Below, piece by piece: positions 17,496-25,884 of a DNA stretch of 64,000 bases (within the stretch, counting starts at the first letter, position 1; each line of letters begins with the position of its first letter). The translations under genes and the position numbers were made by a program. The notes beneath the pieces were generated by a model. That model was not told the DNA's origin. It did no database searches and saw nothing but the letters and a program-made list of their open reading frames with translations. Source of the stretch: Saprospiraceae bacterium (GTDB taxonomy: Bacteria > Bacteroidota > Bacteroidia > Chitinophagales > Saprospiraceae); assembly GCA_020630775.1 (NCBI GenBank), contig JAHDIN010000007.1, positions 17,761 through 81,760 of the forward strand, written 5' to 3'.

Positions 17496-20400
17496 ATGCA
17501 AGAACAGTTTGAAGCCATACTATCCGACTCTAAATTTCAAAAGAAATTAGCCTTATTGGCTTCTAAACATCAGCTTACAGAAAAAGAAGTAGAGAAACAA
17601 TCTTCGGAGGCGCTCAAAGAATTATACACCTTCCAGCATCCTGTAATTCACAGTTTTGGTGTACAACTAGCAGAATACATCGTTGGTAGAGCCTATGAAA
17701 AAACCATAGATGTCAATATCTCTGAATTTAAAGCTCTAGCTAAGCTTATGCGTCGGCATTCTGTTGCCTTTGTTATGACACACAAAACATACATTGATAT
17801 GTTTGTTTTGGGTATTGCCTTGGCGAGGCATGGACTTAAAATCCCTTTCATTTTTGGCGGCATCAATATGGCTTTTGCAGGATTAGGTCAATTAGGTAGA
17901 CGTGCAGGAGCCATTTTCATAAGAAGGTCTTTTAGAGATGATGAAATATATAAGGCTACCTTAAGACACTTTATCTCTTCTTTGGTTGAAAAGAAAGAAC
18001 ATTTCATGTGGGCCATTGAAGGTACAAGAAGTCGAACAGGAAAGTTGGTGTGGCCTAAAATGGGTATCCTCAAATACATTAGAGAAGCAGAGCAAAATTC
18101 AAATTCTGAGGTAAAGTACATTCCTATTTCAATCGTGTATGATTTGATTCCAGATGTTGAAGATATGACTAAGGAAGGCAGAGGAAAAGTCAAAACAGCA
18201 GAGAGTTTAGGATGGTTTATAAATTATGTTCGAAAGATGGGTGAAAACCACGGTAAGATTTCTATTCGAATTGGAGATCCCGTAGCGTTTTCTAGCACAG
18301 AAAAATCGATTATCCCAGATGACGAAAATAATGACCAACCTTCTATCTCAAAATTTGCATTCGAACTCGCTCACTCTATTAATGACATTACTCCAGTAAC
18401 TACTGCAAGTTTGATTTGTACAGCTCTCCTAAGTAAATTCGCTTTGACAAAAAGAAGTACGGAATCAATCGTCTTGCAATTGATGGATATCATAGAAAGT
18501 CAAAAACCAGATGCATTAGTTGACAAGGGTAAAAACTTGGGTGAATGTATTCAACGGTCGCTCAACATTCTCATTAAGGCGAAAGTGATTCAGTTAGTTG
18601 GTGAAGGTGTTACTGCAAAGTATTCAATTGTACCGGAAAACTTCTTAAAGGCCACTTATTATGCCAATATGGCTACGCATCATCTTTATTTGAGAGCCTT
18701 CATAGAATTGGCTTTAGTAAAGATGATCAATAGTAAATCTGTGCATCCTGAATTACTCTTTTGGGAAGAGGTAATGCATATCAGAGACTTATTTAAGTTT
18801 GAGTTTTTCTATTCCAACAAATCTGAGTTTACGGATCAGATAGAACATCAATTAGACCAAATTGATCCTGAATGGAGAGATATTATAAAAAGCAAAAAAA
18901 GAGATACTAAGACACTACTTGCTAACCAAACTATTTTTATTTCTCAAGTGGTGTTGAAAACATTAATAGAGGCCTATAAAGTGGTTGCGCACTCACTAAA
19001 AAGTCTAGAGCCGGGCCGAACTTACAATGAATCGCAATTACTGCGGACATGTCTGTTTTACGGAGAAGAACTGCATTGGAAAGGAAAAATCCATCGTATA
19101 GAATCCGTCTCAAAACCTTTTATCAAAAATGGCATAAGGCTAGCCAAAAACAGAAACTTAGTTCCTACAGAAAAAAATGAAAAGAAAAAACTGATCGATG
19201 GCTGGCTTGATGAGCTTAATGATCTGACCTTGAGGATGGAACATCTTAATGATTTCACAGAAGAGAATGAAATCTATAAAAGCAAGAAAGACACTGCTAT
19301 AAAACCTATTCCTGGTTCTTACACTAAAGACGTTGTCAAAACAATAATTGATGGTGAGGAAGGCGAGCATATTGCTGCATTTTTTGATTTGGACAGAACG
19401 CTTATCTCTGGTTTTTCCGCTAAACAATTTGTAAAGGCAAGATTGCTCAGCGGTAAAATGACACCGAAGGAAATCGCCATGCAATTTAGTGGCGGATTGG
19501 TCTATGCAGTAGGTAACAAAAACTTTGCAGGATTAGCCGCTATAAGTGCTAAGGGAATTGCCGGTATTACCGAAAGCACCCTCATTGAATTAGGCGAAGA
19601 AGTCTATCTTAAACATTTAGCAGATTTGGTCTATCCACAATCTAGAGCATTGGTTGAAGCGCATATGGCTAAGGGACATACGGTGGCTATTGTATCTGCA
19701 GCAACACCCTATCAAGTCAATCCTGTGGCTAGAGACTTAGGTGTCAAACATATTATGTGCACACAAATGGAAGTCATCGATGGTAAATTTACGGGTCAAG
19801 TTGTTGATCCACCGTGCTGGGGCGAAGGCAAAGCTATTGCTGGATCGACCTTTGCGTCAAAGCATAATATTGATTTAGAGAAAAGCTATTTCTACACAGA
19901 TAGTTTTGAGGATTTACCTTTAATGGATATTGTGGGTCATCCAAGACCTGTTAATCCTGATAAAGAGTTAGCCGCTTACTCTATTGAAAACGATTGGGAC
20001 ATATACAGATTCAATGATAATGGTCGGCCTAATGTCACCAATATTTTCAGAACTGGATTAACATTAACATCGGTAGGTCCAGCTATCATTTCTGGTATCA
20101 CTTCTGGTATTCTAAGTAGAGATTGGAACGAAGGTAAAAACTCAATGATGGCGGTAGTTGGAGATTTAGGTACACGATTAGCAGGTATTAAATTGGTTGT
20201 GAAGGATGAGGAAAATATGTGGAAGTCCAGACCCGCAGTTTTCATCTTCAATCACCAAAGTAATGTTGACCTAATGATCTTAGCAAAATTACTGCGTAAG
20301 AATGCTGTTGGTATTGCTAAGAAAGAATTGGAATATTCTCCTCTAGGTCCAGTCTTCAAGGCCGCAGGCATGATCTTCATAGATAGATCAAACAAAGACA

Positions 20401-20741
20401 AAGCCATCAAGGCTATGGAACCGGCTGTAGAGGCTTTGAAAAATGGAACATCTATTGGCTTAGCACCTGAAGGGACGCGTAGTTACGATTATACTTTAGG
20501 CAAATTTAAGAAAGGTGCTTTTCATTTAGCTATGCAAGCGAAGGTGCCTATCGTACCTATTGTCATCAAAAATGCTCATGATGCGATGCCAAGAGGATCC
20601 AACATTATACGTCCTAGTGTTGTAGAAGTCGCTGTTCTAAAACCTATTCCTACCAAAAATTGGAAACTCAAAGATTTAAACAAGAATATTAAGAAGGTCA
20701 GAGATCTTTATCTTAAAGAGTTGAAGCAAATAGAAAAATAA
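17496..20741 (+). CDS. GPAT-HAD-PlsC fusion: glycerol-3-phosphate acyltransferase, HAD-IB phosphatase and 1-acylglycerol-3-phosphate acyltransferase
   Basis: About 1,081 residues with three enzymatic parts. The N-terminal acyltransferase has HKTYID (H-x4-D, about residue 96) and AIEGTRSRTG (about 175), as in PlsB-type enzymes, followed by an alpha-helical PlsB-like region (about 300-590). A HAD-IB domain begins with FFDLDRTLISG (DxDxT, about 630) and contains SAATPYQVNP and YTDSFEDLPL. The C-terminal PlsC domain has NHQSNVD (about 918) and APEGTRSYDY (about 990). The protein could make lysophosphatidic and phosphatidic acid in one chain, with the HAD part possibly dephosphorylating. ATG 17496 is preferred to the TTG at 17487, because a -7-like TATCTTG lies at 17483-17489. 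It ends exactly where the convergent WS/DGAT gene ends. HAD-PlsC fusions are known in mycobacteria; the triple fusion is unusual. Confidence 0.88.
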   Translation: MQEQFEAILSDSKFQKKLALLASKHQLTEKEVEKQSSEALKELYTFQHPVIHSFGVQLAEYIVGRAYEKTIDVNISEFKALAKLMRRHSVAFVMTHKTYIDMFVLGIALARHGLKIPFIFGGINMAFAGLGQLGRRAGAIFIRRSFRDDEIYKATLRHFISSLVEKKEHFMWAIEGTRSRTGKLVWPKMGILKYIREAEQNSNSEVKYIPISIVYDLIPDVEDMTKEGRGKVKTAESLGWFINYVRKMGENHGKISIRIGDPVAFSSTEKSIIPDDENNDQPSISKFAFELAHSINDITPVTTASLICTALLSKFALTKRSTESIVLQLMDIIESQKPDALVDKGKNLGECIQRSLNILIKAKVIQLVGEGVTAKYSIVPENFLKATYYANMATHHLYLRAFIELALVKMINSKSVHPELLFWEEVMHIRDLFKFEFFYSNKSEFTDQIEHQLDQIDPEWRDIIKSKKRDTKTLLANQTIFISQVVLKTLIEAYKVVAHSLKSLEPGRTYNESQLLRTCLFYGEELHWKGKIHRIESVSKPFIKNGIRLAKNRNLVPTEKNEKKKLIDGWLDELNDLTLRMEHLNDFTEENEIYKSKKDTAIKPIPGSYTKDVVKTIIDGEEGEHIAAFFDLDRTLISGFSAKQFVKARLLSGKMTPKEIAMQFSGGLVYAVGNKNFAGLAAISAKGIAGITESTLIELGEEVYLKHLADLVYPQSRALVEAHMAKGHTVAIVSAATPYQVNPVARDLGVKHIMCTQMEVIDGKFTGQVVDPPCWGEGKAIAGSTFASKHNIDLEKSYFYTDSFEDLPLMDIVGHPRPVNPDKELAAYSIENDWDIYRFNDNGRPNVTNIFRTGLTLTSVGPAIISGITSGILSRDWNEGKNSMMAVVGDLGTRLAGIKLVVKDEENMWKSRPAVFIFNHQSNVDLMILAKLLRKNAVGIAKKELEYSPLGPVFKAAGMIFIDRSNKDKAIKAMEPAVEALKNGTSIGLAPEGTRSYDYTLGKFKKGAFHLAMQAKVPIVPIVIKNAHDAMPRGSNIIRPSVVEVAVLKPIPTKNWKLKDLNKNIKKVRDLYLKELKQIEK

Positions 20742-22604
20742 TTACTTGCCTTCGTAAACTGGCAACTGCTTTAAAATCGAAGCCAGCTTCATCCCTATTT
20801 CAGAATCCCCTTCCATCTTCAATCTTCCTTGAACAAAAGCCATAGCCACATCTAATTTCTTAGCCGCTATCTTGAGCAGGTGCTTCTCTTTAATCTTTAT
20901 GGTAACGTCAGGATTTTTAGCCATCCCTTTTCTAACAGAACCAGGCTTCTTCTGGAGATTTAACTGCCATCCATAAGTTGATTCTCCTTCAACTACAAAT
21001 TGAAATTGGCCAACCGGCTTTCTTAAAAAACCTGGATGATCCTTTAAATGCTTACGCACAAATAAAAAGAAATCATCTCCTGCCGGTTTGGATACTTTTG
21101 AGGTAGTTTTTTTAGATACTCTTTTAGATTTACTTTTGTTCTTAGACGCTTTTTTGCCATTCTTCTGGAAATCTAGGATATCTTTTTCTAGTGCATTGGC
21201 TTCTTCTAAAATTAAATCAGAAAACTTATTCAAGTCCGGCATTGATTTAATATCCGAAGTGGGACTGATCGTAATATTCCCATTATAACTTAACACTGTT
21301 ATAATCAAACCCATGCCATCTATAATAGGCGCCATACCCATTATTGAATGCAATTTATTACCATGTAGATATATAGGCAATTGCGGCCCTGGCACATTGG
21401 TTATCACCACATTAAAGACAGGTTTATGCAACTTCGACAAATTAAATCGACTGTACAACCGAGCCGCTTGATTGGCTATACCGAAAGGCACCGCTTCTGC
21501 TATATTCGACAATGATTTAGCACCCATTGCACCTTGATAGGTTTTTCCTTTAATCGTATTATCATAAATGGTTTCCAATCGCTCAATACGGTCTTCGACA
21601 TCTGTAGCTAACTGAACCAACATAGCGGACAAGTGGTTGCCTCCTTCTACAGACTTGTCTTTCTTAGTTGAAATAGGCACCATAGCCACCAAAGGCGCTT
21701 TAGGTAACTTCTTTTTTTCTTCTAGATATCTCCTTAATGCACCTGCACAAATAGTTAAAATGACATCATTCAACGTTGTGCCCATGATTGTCTTGAGCTT
21801 TTTGACACGCTCTAAAGACAGAATGGTTGTATTCCATTTCCGCTGAGCCGAGATAATCCCATTTAAAGGTGTTTTCGGGGCTGTGAATGGTGCAGTAGGT
21901 AAATCCAGATGCTGAGCTCTTGTTAAAAAGCCTGCTTTTACCGTAGACATGACGGTATTTCTCAGAAGATTCGGAAACTTTAATGGCTTTTGTGCAAAAC
22001 TCATAGCACTCTTCATCATCAAAGCCAATTCATTAGGCATTGGTGCTGGAGTGAATTTTCTAGGTTCAGGAATTTCTTTTACCTCAGGACCTAAGTCAAA
22101 CATGATACCCAAAATGCCTGCCCCGCCAATACCATCTATCGCTACATGATGGATTTTTGAAATGATAGCTACAGATCCCGGTTTTACTTGCGATAGATTG
22201 TCTAATCCTTCAACAAAAGTAAATGACCAAAGAGGTCTAGATTTATCTAAAGGCTCACTGAATATTTTGGAAGCCAATCTCCTTAAGTTTTTCCAATCAC
22301 CAGGCTTAGGCAAGGCAATATGATCGATGTGCATATCAATATTAAACTCTGGATCGTCTACCCAATAAGGATGATCGATACTAAATGGCACCTGCATCAA
22401 TCGCTGTCTCAATTTTGGAATCTGATGAATCCTTGACGCGATTGTTTTTTTAAATGATTGGAAATCTAATGAACCTTCAATTACCGCAACGGATCCAATA
22501 TGCATTGGACTGGTAGGTGTTTCAACATACAAGAAAGTTGAATCCATACCACTAATGGGTTCTATGCCTGATAATTCGAACTGATCGAAAAGTGTTTTTC
22601 TCAA
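20742..22604 (-). CDS. Wax ester synthase/diacylglycerol acyltransferase (WS/DGAT) fused to an SCP-2 domain
   Basis: 620 residues. Residues 1-480 are a WS/DGAT enzyme that makes triacylglycerol or wax ester from acyl-CoA. The catalytic HHxxxDG motif is intact (His152-His153-x3-Asp157-Gly158 in KIHHVAIDGIGG). Other family landmarks are PTSPMHIGSVA near the N-terminus and NVPGPQLPIYL. A Lys/Ser-rich linker (about 480-500) joins a C-terminal SCP-2 sterol-carrier-like domain (FQFVVEGESTYGWQLNL, VAMAFVQGRLKMEGD) that may bind acyl chains. Most WS/DGATs are 450-480 residues and lack this domain. It is 7 bases downstream of the alpha/beta hydrolase gene, so both are one operon, and abuts the convergent acyltransferase fusion with no spacer. 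Confidence 0.9.
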   Translation of the reverse strand: MRKTLFDQFELSGIEPISGMDSTFLYVETPTSPMHIGSVAVIEGSLDFQSFKKTIASRIHQIPKLRQRLMQVPFSIDHPYWVDDPEFNIDMHIDHIALPKPGDWKNLRRLASKIFSEPLDKSRPLWSFTFVEGLDNLSQVKPGSVAIISKIHHVAIDGIGGAGILGIMFDLGPEVKEIPEPRKFTPAPMPNELALMMKSAMSFAQKPLKFPNLLRNTVMSTVKAGFLTRAQHLDLPTAPFTAPKTPLNGIISAQRKWNTTILSLERVKKLKTIMGTTLNDVILTICAGALRRYLEEKKKLPKAPLVAMVPISTKKDKSVEGGNHLSAMLVQLATDVEDRIERLETIYDNTIKGKTYQGAMGAKSLSNIAEAVPFGIANQAARLYSRFNLSKLHKPVFNVVITNVPGPQLPIYLHGNKLHSIMGMAPIIDGMGLIITVLSYNGNITISPTSDIKSMPDLNKFSDLILEEANALEKDILDFQKNGKKASKNKSKSKRVSKKTTSKVSKPAGDDFFLFVRKHLKDHPGFLRKPVGQFQFVVEGESTYGWQLNLQKKPGSVRKGMAKNPDVTIKIKEKHLLKIAAKKLDVAMAFVQGRLKMEGDSEIGMKLASILKQLPVYEGK

Positions 22605-22611
22605 AGGAATT

Positions 22612-23409
22612 TTATGCTTTTAAGGGTTCTGGATTGACTAAAAGATCTTCTACTAAGTTTTGTGTTTCAAAATAAGTCCAATCTGACTTATCATGTAACA
22701 ATCTATCATAAATTATTTGAAGCACTAACGGATTAACACCTAATCCTAAATGACTTCCTCTGACCTGAATATTTTGATGCCATTCATCTTCATCTTCAAG
22801 ACATAATTCCCATGGTACGACACCATCCTCTTTCGTATAAATCGCTGTAGTAGGCACAGGAGCAGCATTCGGAATATCGTTTATTAGTTCTTGATCTATA
22901 TCTTCTGTAATAATGCGGCTGCGCTTCAGTAAGTCATACATCCACCTTGCATTATTTGATAATGTAACGCCTCTTACAGGAGAACCCATTACAATAATTT
23001 GTCTAATGATACTTGGATCTTGCTTCGCCAATTGTCTAGCATATATACCACCTAAACTCCAACCTATTATAGTGATTGGTTCACGGTGCCTATCATATAT
23101 ACGCTCTAATTTCTGCGTCAATAAGTCCAAATAAACTGTATGGGCAAAATTCCGACCTTCTCCCCAACCATAAACTTTATAACCGAGTTTATGAATAAAA
23201 GAGCGCAATGGAATAGTAGACATATCAGAGGCCATAAAGCCTGGTAATATTAAAACAGGGTGCCCATCGCCTTTTTCGGCATGCTTTATAAAAAATCTGT
23301 AGGGAAAATACCAACCTAAATCCATCATAGCTCTGATTCCCTCTGTTAATCCTAATGCCAATGATGGTTTCTTAATACTTACTTCGCCACTCATAACTTG
23401 TTGATTCAT
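22612..23409 (-). CDS. Alpha/beta hydrolase, esterase/lipase type
   Basis: 265 residues. The oxyanion strand HPVLILPGFMASD is followed by the nucleophile elbow IIGWSLGGIYA (Ser118). Asp195 in YTKEDGVVPW and His220 in RGSHLGLGVNP complete a plausible triad. There is no signal peptide, so it is probably cytoplasmic or granule-bound. It is 7 bases upstream of the WS/DGAT gene in the same operon. That pairing suggests hydrolysis or remodelling of stored esters, or of acyl-CoA. The mycobacterial tgs gene Rv2484c is likewise next to a LipQ-type carboxylesterase. The substrate is not visible from the sequence. Confidence 0.82.
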   Translation of the reverse strand: MNQQVMSGEVSIKKPSLALGLTEGIRAMMDLGWYFPYRFFIKHAEKGDGHPVLILPGFMASDMSTIPLRSFIHKLGYKVYGWGEGRNFAHTVYLDLLTQKLERIYDRHREPITIIGWSLGGIYARQLAKQDPSIIRQIIVMGSPVRGVTLSNNARWMYDLLKRSRIITEDIDQELINDIPNAAPVPTTAIYTKEDGVVPWELCLEDEDEWHQNIQVRGSHLGLGVNPLVLQIIYDRLLHDKSDWTYFETQNLVEDLLVNPEPLKA

Positions 23410-23466
23410 TGTGAATTAATCTTTTCAAACACCACATTTACCTGAATATTAATTCTATCCTAATAT

Positions 23467-23508
23467 AACAAAAGCCAAAATCTTAAACTAAAGATTTCGG
23501 CTTTTGTT
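23467..23508 (-). terminator. Strong hairpin terminator between phasin-like and hydrolase genes
   Basis: AACAAAAGCC-AAAATCTT and AAGATTTC-GGCTTTTGTT pair as a stem of about 17 bp with one mismatch and a six-base loop. On the minus strand it follows the 97-residue phasin-like gene by about 20 bases and precedes the hydrolase by about 57. It probably ends or attenuates the phasin transcript. The 3' tract (TTTTGTT) is only moderately T-rich. Confidence 0.7.
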
Positions 23509-23528
23509 CTTATCTAGAAAACTAAATA

Positions 23529-23822
23529 TTAGTTACTCACTCTTTCTTTGAACTCTTTTTGACCTCTTACCCATTGCTTTTTCAATGTTTCTAAAGCTTT
23601 GAAAGTGATATCAGCTTGCTTTTCAGCTAATTTAAATCCGCCTTTGATCGCTTTATCAGCTAAGTCTTGCCAAGCAGATGTTCTATCTATAGTCTCATCA
23701 ACAATCATTTCAGTTGTATCGATGAGAAAATTATTAACTGTCTTAGTCGTCGTTTTAAGATTGTCGATAGCTTTTTTAGTATCAACTTTATTCACTCTTT
23801 TTGTTTTTGTTCTCGTTGCCAT
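23529..23822 (-). CDS. Small phasin-like granule protein
   Basis: 97 residues, basic, and predicted to be nearly all helix after a Lys/Thr-rich N-terminus (MATRTKTKRVNKV). The segment WQDLADKAIKGGFKLAEKQADITFKALETLKKQW has the amphipathic pattern of phasins that coat storage granules. It aligns loosely with the N-terminal part of its upstream neighbour (DETIDRTSAWQ / EGTYTAGAKYQK, KQADITFKALE / KQVDMVFDTVE), so the two are probably paralogues. It lies 34 bases downstream of that gene and is followed by a hairpin terminator. No enzyme motif is present. The phasin label rests on composition, helix pattern and neighbours. Confidence 0.65.
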   Translation of the reverse strand: MATRTKTKRVNKVDTKKAIDNLKTTTKTVNNFLIDTTEMIVDETIDRTSAWQDLADKAIKGGFKLAEKQADITFKALETLKKQWVRGQKEFKERVSN

Positions 23823-23856
23823 TTCTAAATAATTTATTATTTAACTAATTGGGAGA

Positions 23857-24531
23857 TTACTTCTTTGCAGATGATCTTCTAGTTGTTTTTTTAGCTGTCG
23901 CCTTTGCTTTTGCAGCTGTTCTTTTTGCAGTTGTATTTGCTTTTCTGCTAGTTGCCTTTACTGTTGTATTAGCTTTCTTCGTTGTCTTAGCAGCTGCTTT
24001 TCTTGTGCTTTTAGCTGTAGATTTTACTTTAGAAACAACTTTTCTGCTTGCTTTCTTAGCTTTTGCTCTAGCTGGCTTAGCTGCTTTTGTCGCTTCTTTT
24101 TTCACTGCCTTTACAACTTCTTGTCCTTTAGCCTTTCCTTTTGCAGCATTTGCCTTGATGACTTCAGTAGCATCTTCCAAACCATCTTCTACTCTATCTG
24201 ATACTCTTTTTACGAACTTACTGAAAGTCTTAGTTGCACTTTTAACTTGCTTCTCAACACCTAAAAGCTTTTGTAATCTTTTGTTGTTTGATTGTACTTG
24301 ATCAACAAACATTTCAACTGTATCAAAAACCATATCTACTTGTTTTTCGATGATTGGTTCTGATTTTTTGATTGCTCCAGCAGCAATCTTTTGGTATTTA
24401 GCACCTGCTGTATAAGTGCCTTCTATTAGATCTTCTGCAATGTCTAAAACACGGCCATTGACTGATTTTACTGATTTCATAACCATGTCTCTGCCTTTGT
24501 TTAATCTTGCTTTTCTTGCTGTAGTTGCCAT
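23857..24531 (-). CDS. Phasin-like protein with histone-H1-like Lys/Ala-rich tail
   Basis: 224 residues in two parts. Residues 1-125 are helical and phasin-like (YQKIAAGAIKKSEPIIEKQVDMVFDTVEMFVDQVQ). Residues about 130-224 are a low-complexity tail of Lys, Ala, Arg and Thr with AKK, AAK and TKKA repeats, like eukaryotic H1 or bacterial AlgP/PhaF tails, and surely nucleic-acid-binding in charge. Pseudomonas PhaF has the same architecture and links polyester granules to the nucleoid. Rhodococcus MLDS plays a comparable role for lipid droplets. Here the neighbours are WS/DGAT and acyltransferase genes rather than PHA synthase, so a neutral-lipid granule is the likely partner. The protein heads a two-gene unit with 23529-23822. 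Confidence 0.72.
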   Translation of the reverse strand: MATTARKARLNKGRDMVMKSVKSVNGRVLDIAEDLIEGTYTAGAKYQKIAAGAIKKSEPIIEKQVDMVFDTVEMFVDQVQSNNKRLQKLLGVEKQVKSATKTFSKFVKRVSDRVEDGLEDATEVIKANAAKGKAKGQEVVKAVKKEATKAAKPARAKAKKASRKVVSKVKSTAKSTRKAAAKTTKKANTTVKATSRKANTTAKRTAAKAKATAKKTTRRSSAKK

Positions 24532-24610
24532 GATATTATAAGATTTCTTTGTTTTTTATTGAATTATGATACGAATATAAATGGGGGGAGTTACAGATTA
24601 GTTACAGGAT

Positions 24611-24640
24611 TGGTGAAGTGGTGAGTGGTGAAGTGGTGGA
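24611..24640. repeat. GTGGTGAAGTGGTG array, left copy
   Basis: Short repeated GAAGTGGT units. AGTGGTGAAGTG (24624-24635) is an exact inverted match to CACTTCACCACT at 25049-25060. Confidence 0.8.
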
Positions 24641-25040
24641 TTTTCTTTTGTCTTTCCCTGAATACAAAAAGGACCCTACAAAAACAGACAAATCCAGTTA
24701 AGGCACTTTACAGAATTATGCGCAATTTGATAAAACCAAAAGTAGATTGTTTCTCTCAAAAGTACTGATGAATAACTAAATTTATCACTTATGTACAGCG
24801 AAAAATCGTAAACGAAAGAAAGCTTATGATTGGATGTAATTCCCAAAAGATAGATTCAAAAAATATCCAGAAAGAAATTCAATTAGAAAGCCCCCAACTA
24901 CCCTCAATAGTCGGGTAAGGCCTCCTCACAAGTGTAGTTGTCACTATTTATGGTAAGATCTATTATTTAACTAATAGACACAGTTAATTGAGATATACCG
25001 GCCGTGGCACTTTACCCCCTTTACTACTCTCCTACTCAAC
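24641..25040. other. Non-coding interval between the regulator and the phasin genes
   Basis: Four hundred bases with no plausible ORF and no recognisable RNA gene. It is bracketed by inverted arrays of the same repeat family (24611-24640 and 25041-25089). It contains the sequence upstream of the phasin transcript and could hold sites for the BTAD regulator encoded just upstream. I see no clear operator. Confidence 0.5.
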
Positions 25041-25089
25041 CACTTTATCACTTCACCACTTTACCACTTTACCACTTTACCATTCAACC
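25041..25089. repeat. ACCACTTT 8-base tandem array, right copy
   Basis: About five copies of ACCACTTT preceded by diverged units. It overlaps the 3' end of the BTAD gene by a few bases and is inverted relative to the array at 24611. Confidence 0.85.
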
Positions 25090-25884
25090 AATAAAAGACT
25101 CAAAAAGGCCCACCGTTTTCGGCAATGGCGCTATCCCAAATTCCTTATCTAAGACATCTACACATCGTTTGTAAGTTCTGATAGCTTGAGGGCGATTGCC
25201 ATTGGCTATATGGGCAGCCATTTGGATACGATAAGCTTCTTCCCAGGTTGGGTCTATGTTGAGGGCTTCTTCTGTTAATCTAATACTTTCGTTGGGTTGT
25301 TCTTCTAGTAATAATTCGGCCAAACTGATATAGGCACCGAGTGTGAATATTTGAATCCGCTCTCGTTCAGTCGTCGTCCAGTCTTCATAGATGCGGTTCG
25401 GCAAGAAAGGGCCTTTGTATAGATTTATTGCCAGTTGAAATGCAATAATGGCAAGTTCATTATTCATTCCTTTTACATGATTCCCTATTTCAATGTAAGA
25501 CTCTAAAGCTTGACTATCTAACCAGATTTTGGACATGTCTAATTTGTAAGTGGCGCCTTGTCGTTGGATAAATCTGGTTTGTCCTCTTGACTTTTTATTA
25601 GGCTCTATTGTTTTATTGATACCATGCAGAGCCACCTTAAACACTTGATCGGAACCCGATTCATCCCACAGCCTGTCTATGATTTGCTCTTTATGTAATG
25701 CTAATCGATTTCTTGAGATCAGAAAAAATTGAAATAACTGGATAGCCTTATCTCTACCCCAGTTGTCTGGTACAGGATTATCATCCAATACCAAGTGGAA
25801 TTGCCCTAATGTAGATACTTTAAGATCGGCTTTATCTTTCGCATCCATTAAAGCTTGAATATGACCATCATCATATTGGATCAA
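25084..25884 (-). CDS. SARP/AfsR-like transcriptional regulator with BTAD domain
   Basis: 266 residues. Residues about 20-110 form an OmpR-like winged helix (VSTLGQFHLVLDDNPV...KAIQLFQFFLISRNRLALHKEQIIDRLW). Residues about 120-266 are a TPR-like bacterial transcriptional activator domain (LAINLYKGPFLPNRIYEDWTTTERERI, ALNIDPTWEEAYRIQMAAHIANGNRPQAIRTYKRC). SARP proteins are best known in actinobacteria and Chloroflexi. There is no ATPase domain, so this is the short form. The TTG at 25884 overlaps the TGA of the upstream gene (TTGA), indicating coupling; the first in-frame ATG is at 25848. It probably regulates the granule genes next to it, though this is inference. Confidence 0.82.
   Translation of the reverse strand: MIQYDDGHIQALMDAKDKADLKVSTLGQFHLVLDDNPVPDNWGRDKAIQLFQFFLISRNRLALHKEQIIDRLWDESGSDQVFKVALHGINKTIEPNKKSRGQTRFIQRQGATYKLDMSKIWLDSQALESYIEIGNHVKGMNNELAIIAFQLAINLYKGPFLPNRIYEDWTTTERERIQIFTLGAYISLAELLLEEQPNESIRLTEEALNIDPTWEEAYRIQMAAHIANGNRPQAIRTYKRCVDVLDKEFGIAPLPKTVGLFESFIG

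Noticed and set aside
23849-24301. 150-residue Ala/Phe/Val-rich ORF on the plus strand
   Set aside because: Antisense shadow of the Lys/Ala-rich tail of the phasin-like gene; the hydrophobic look comes from the complement of AAR/GCN codons.
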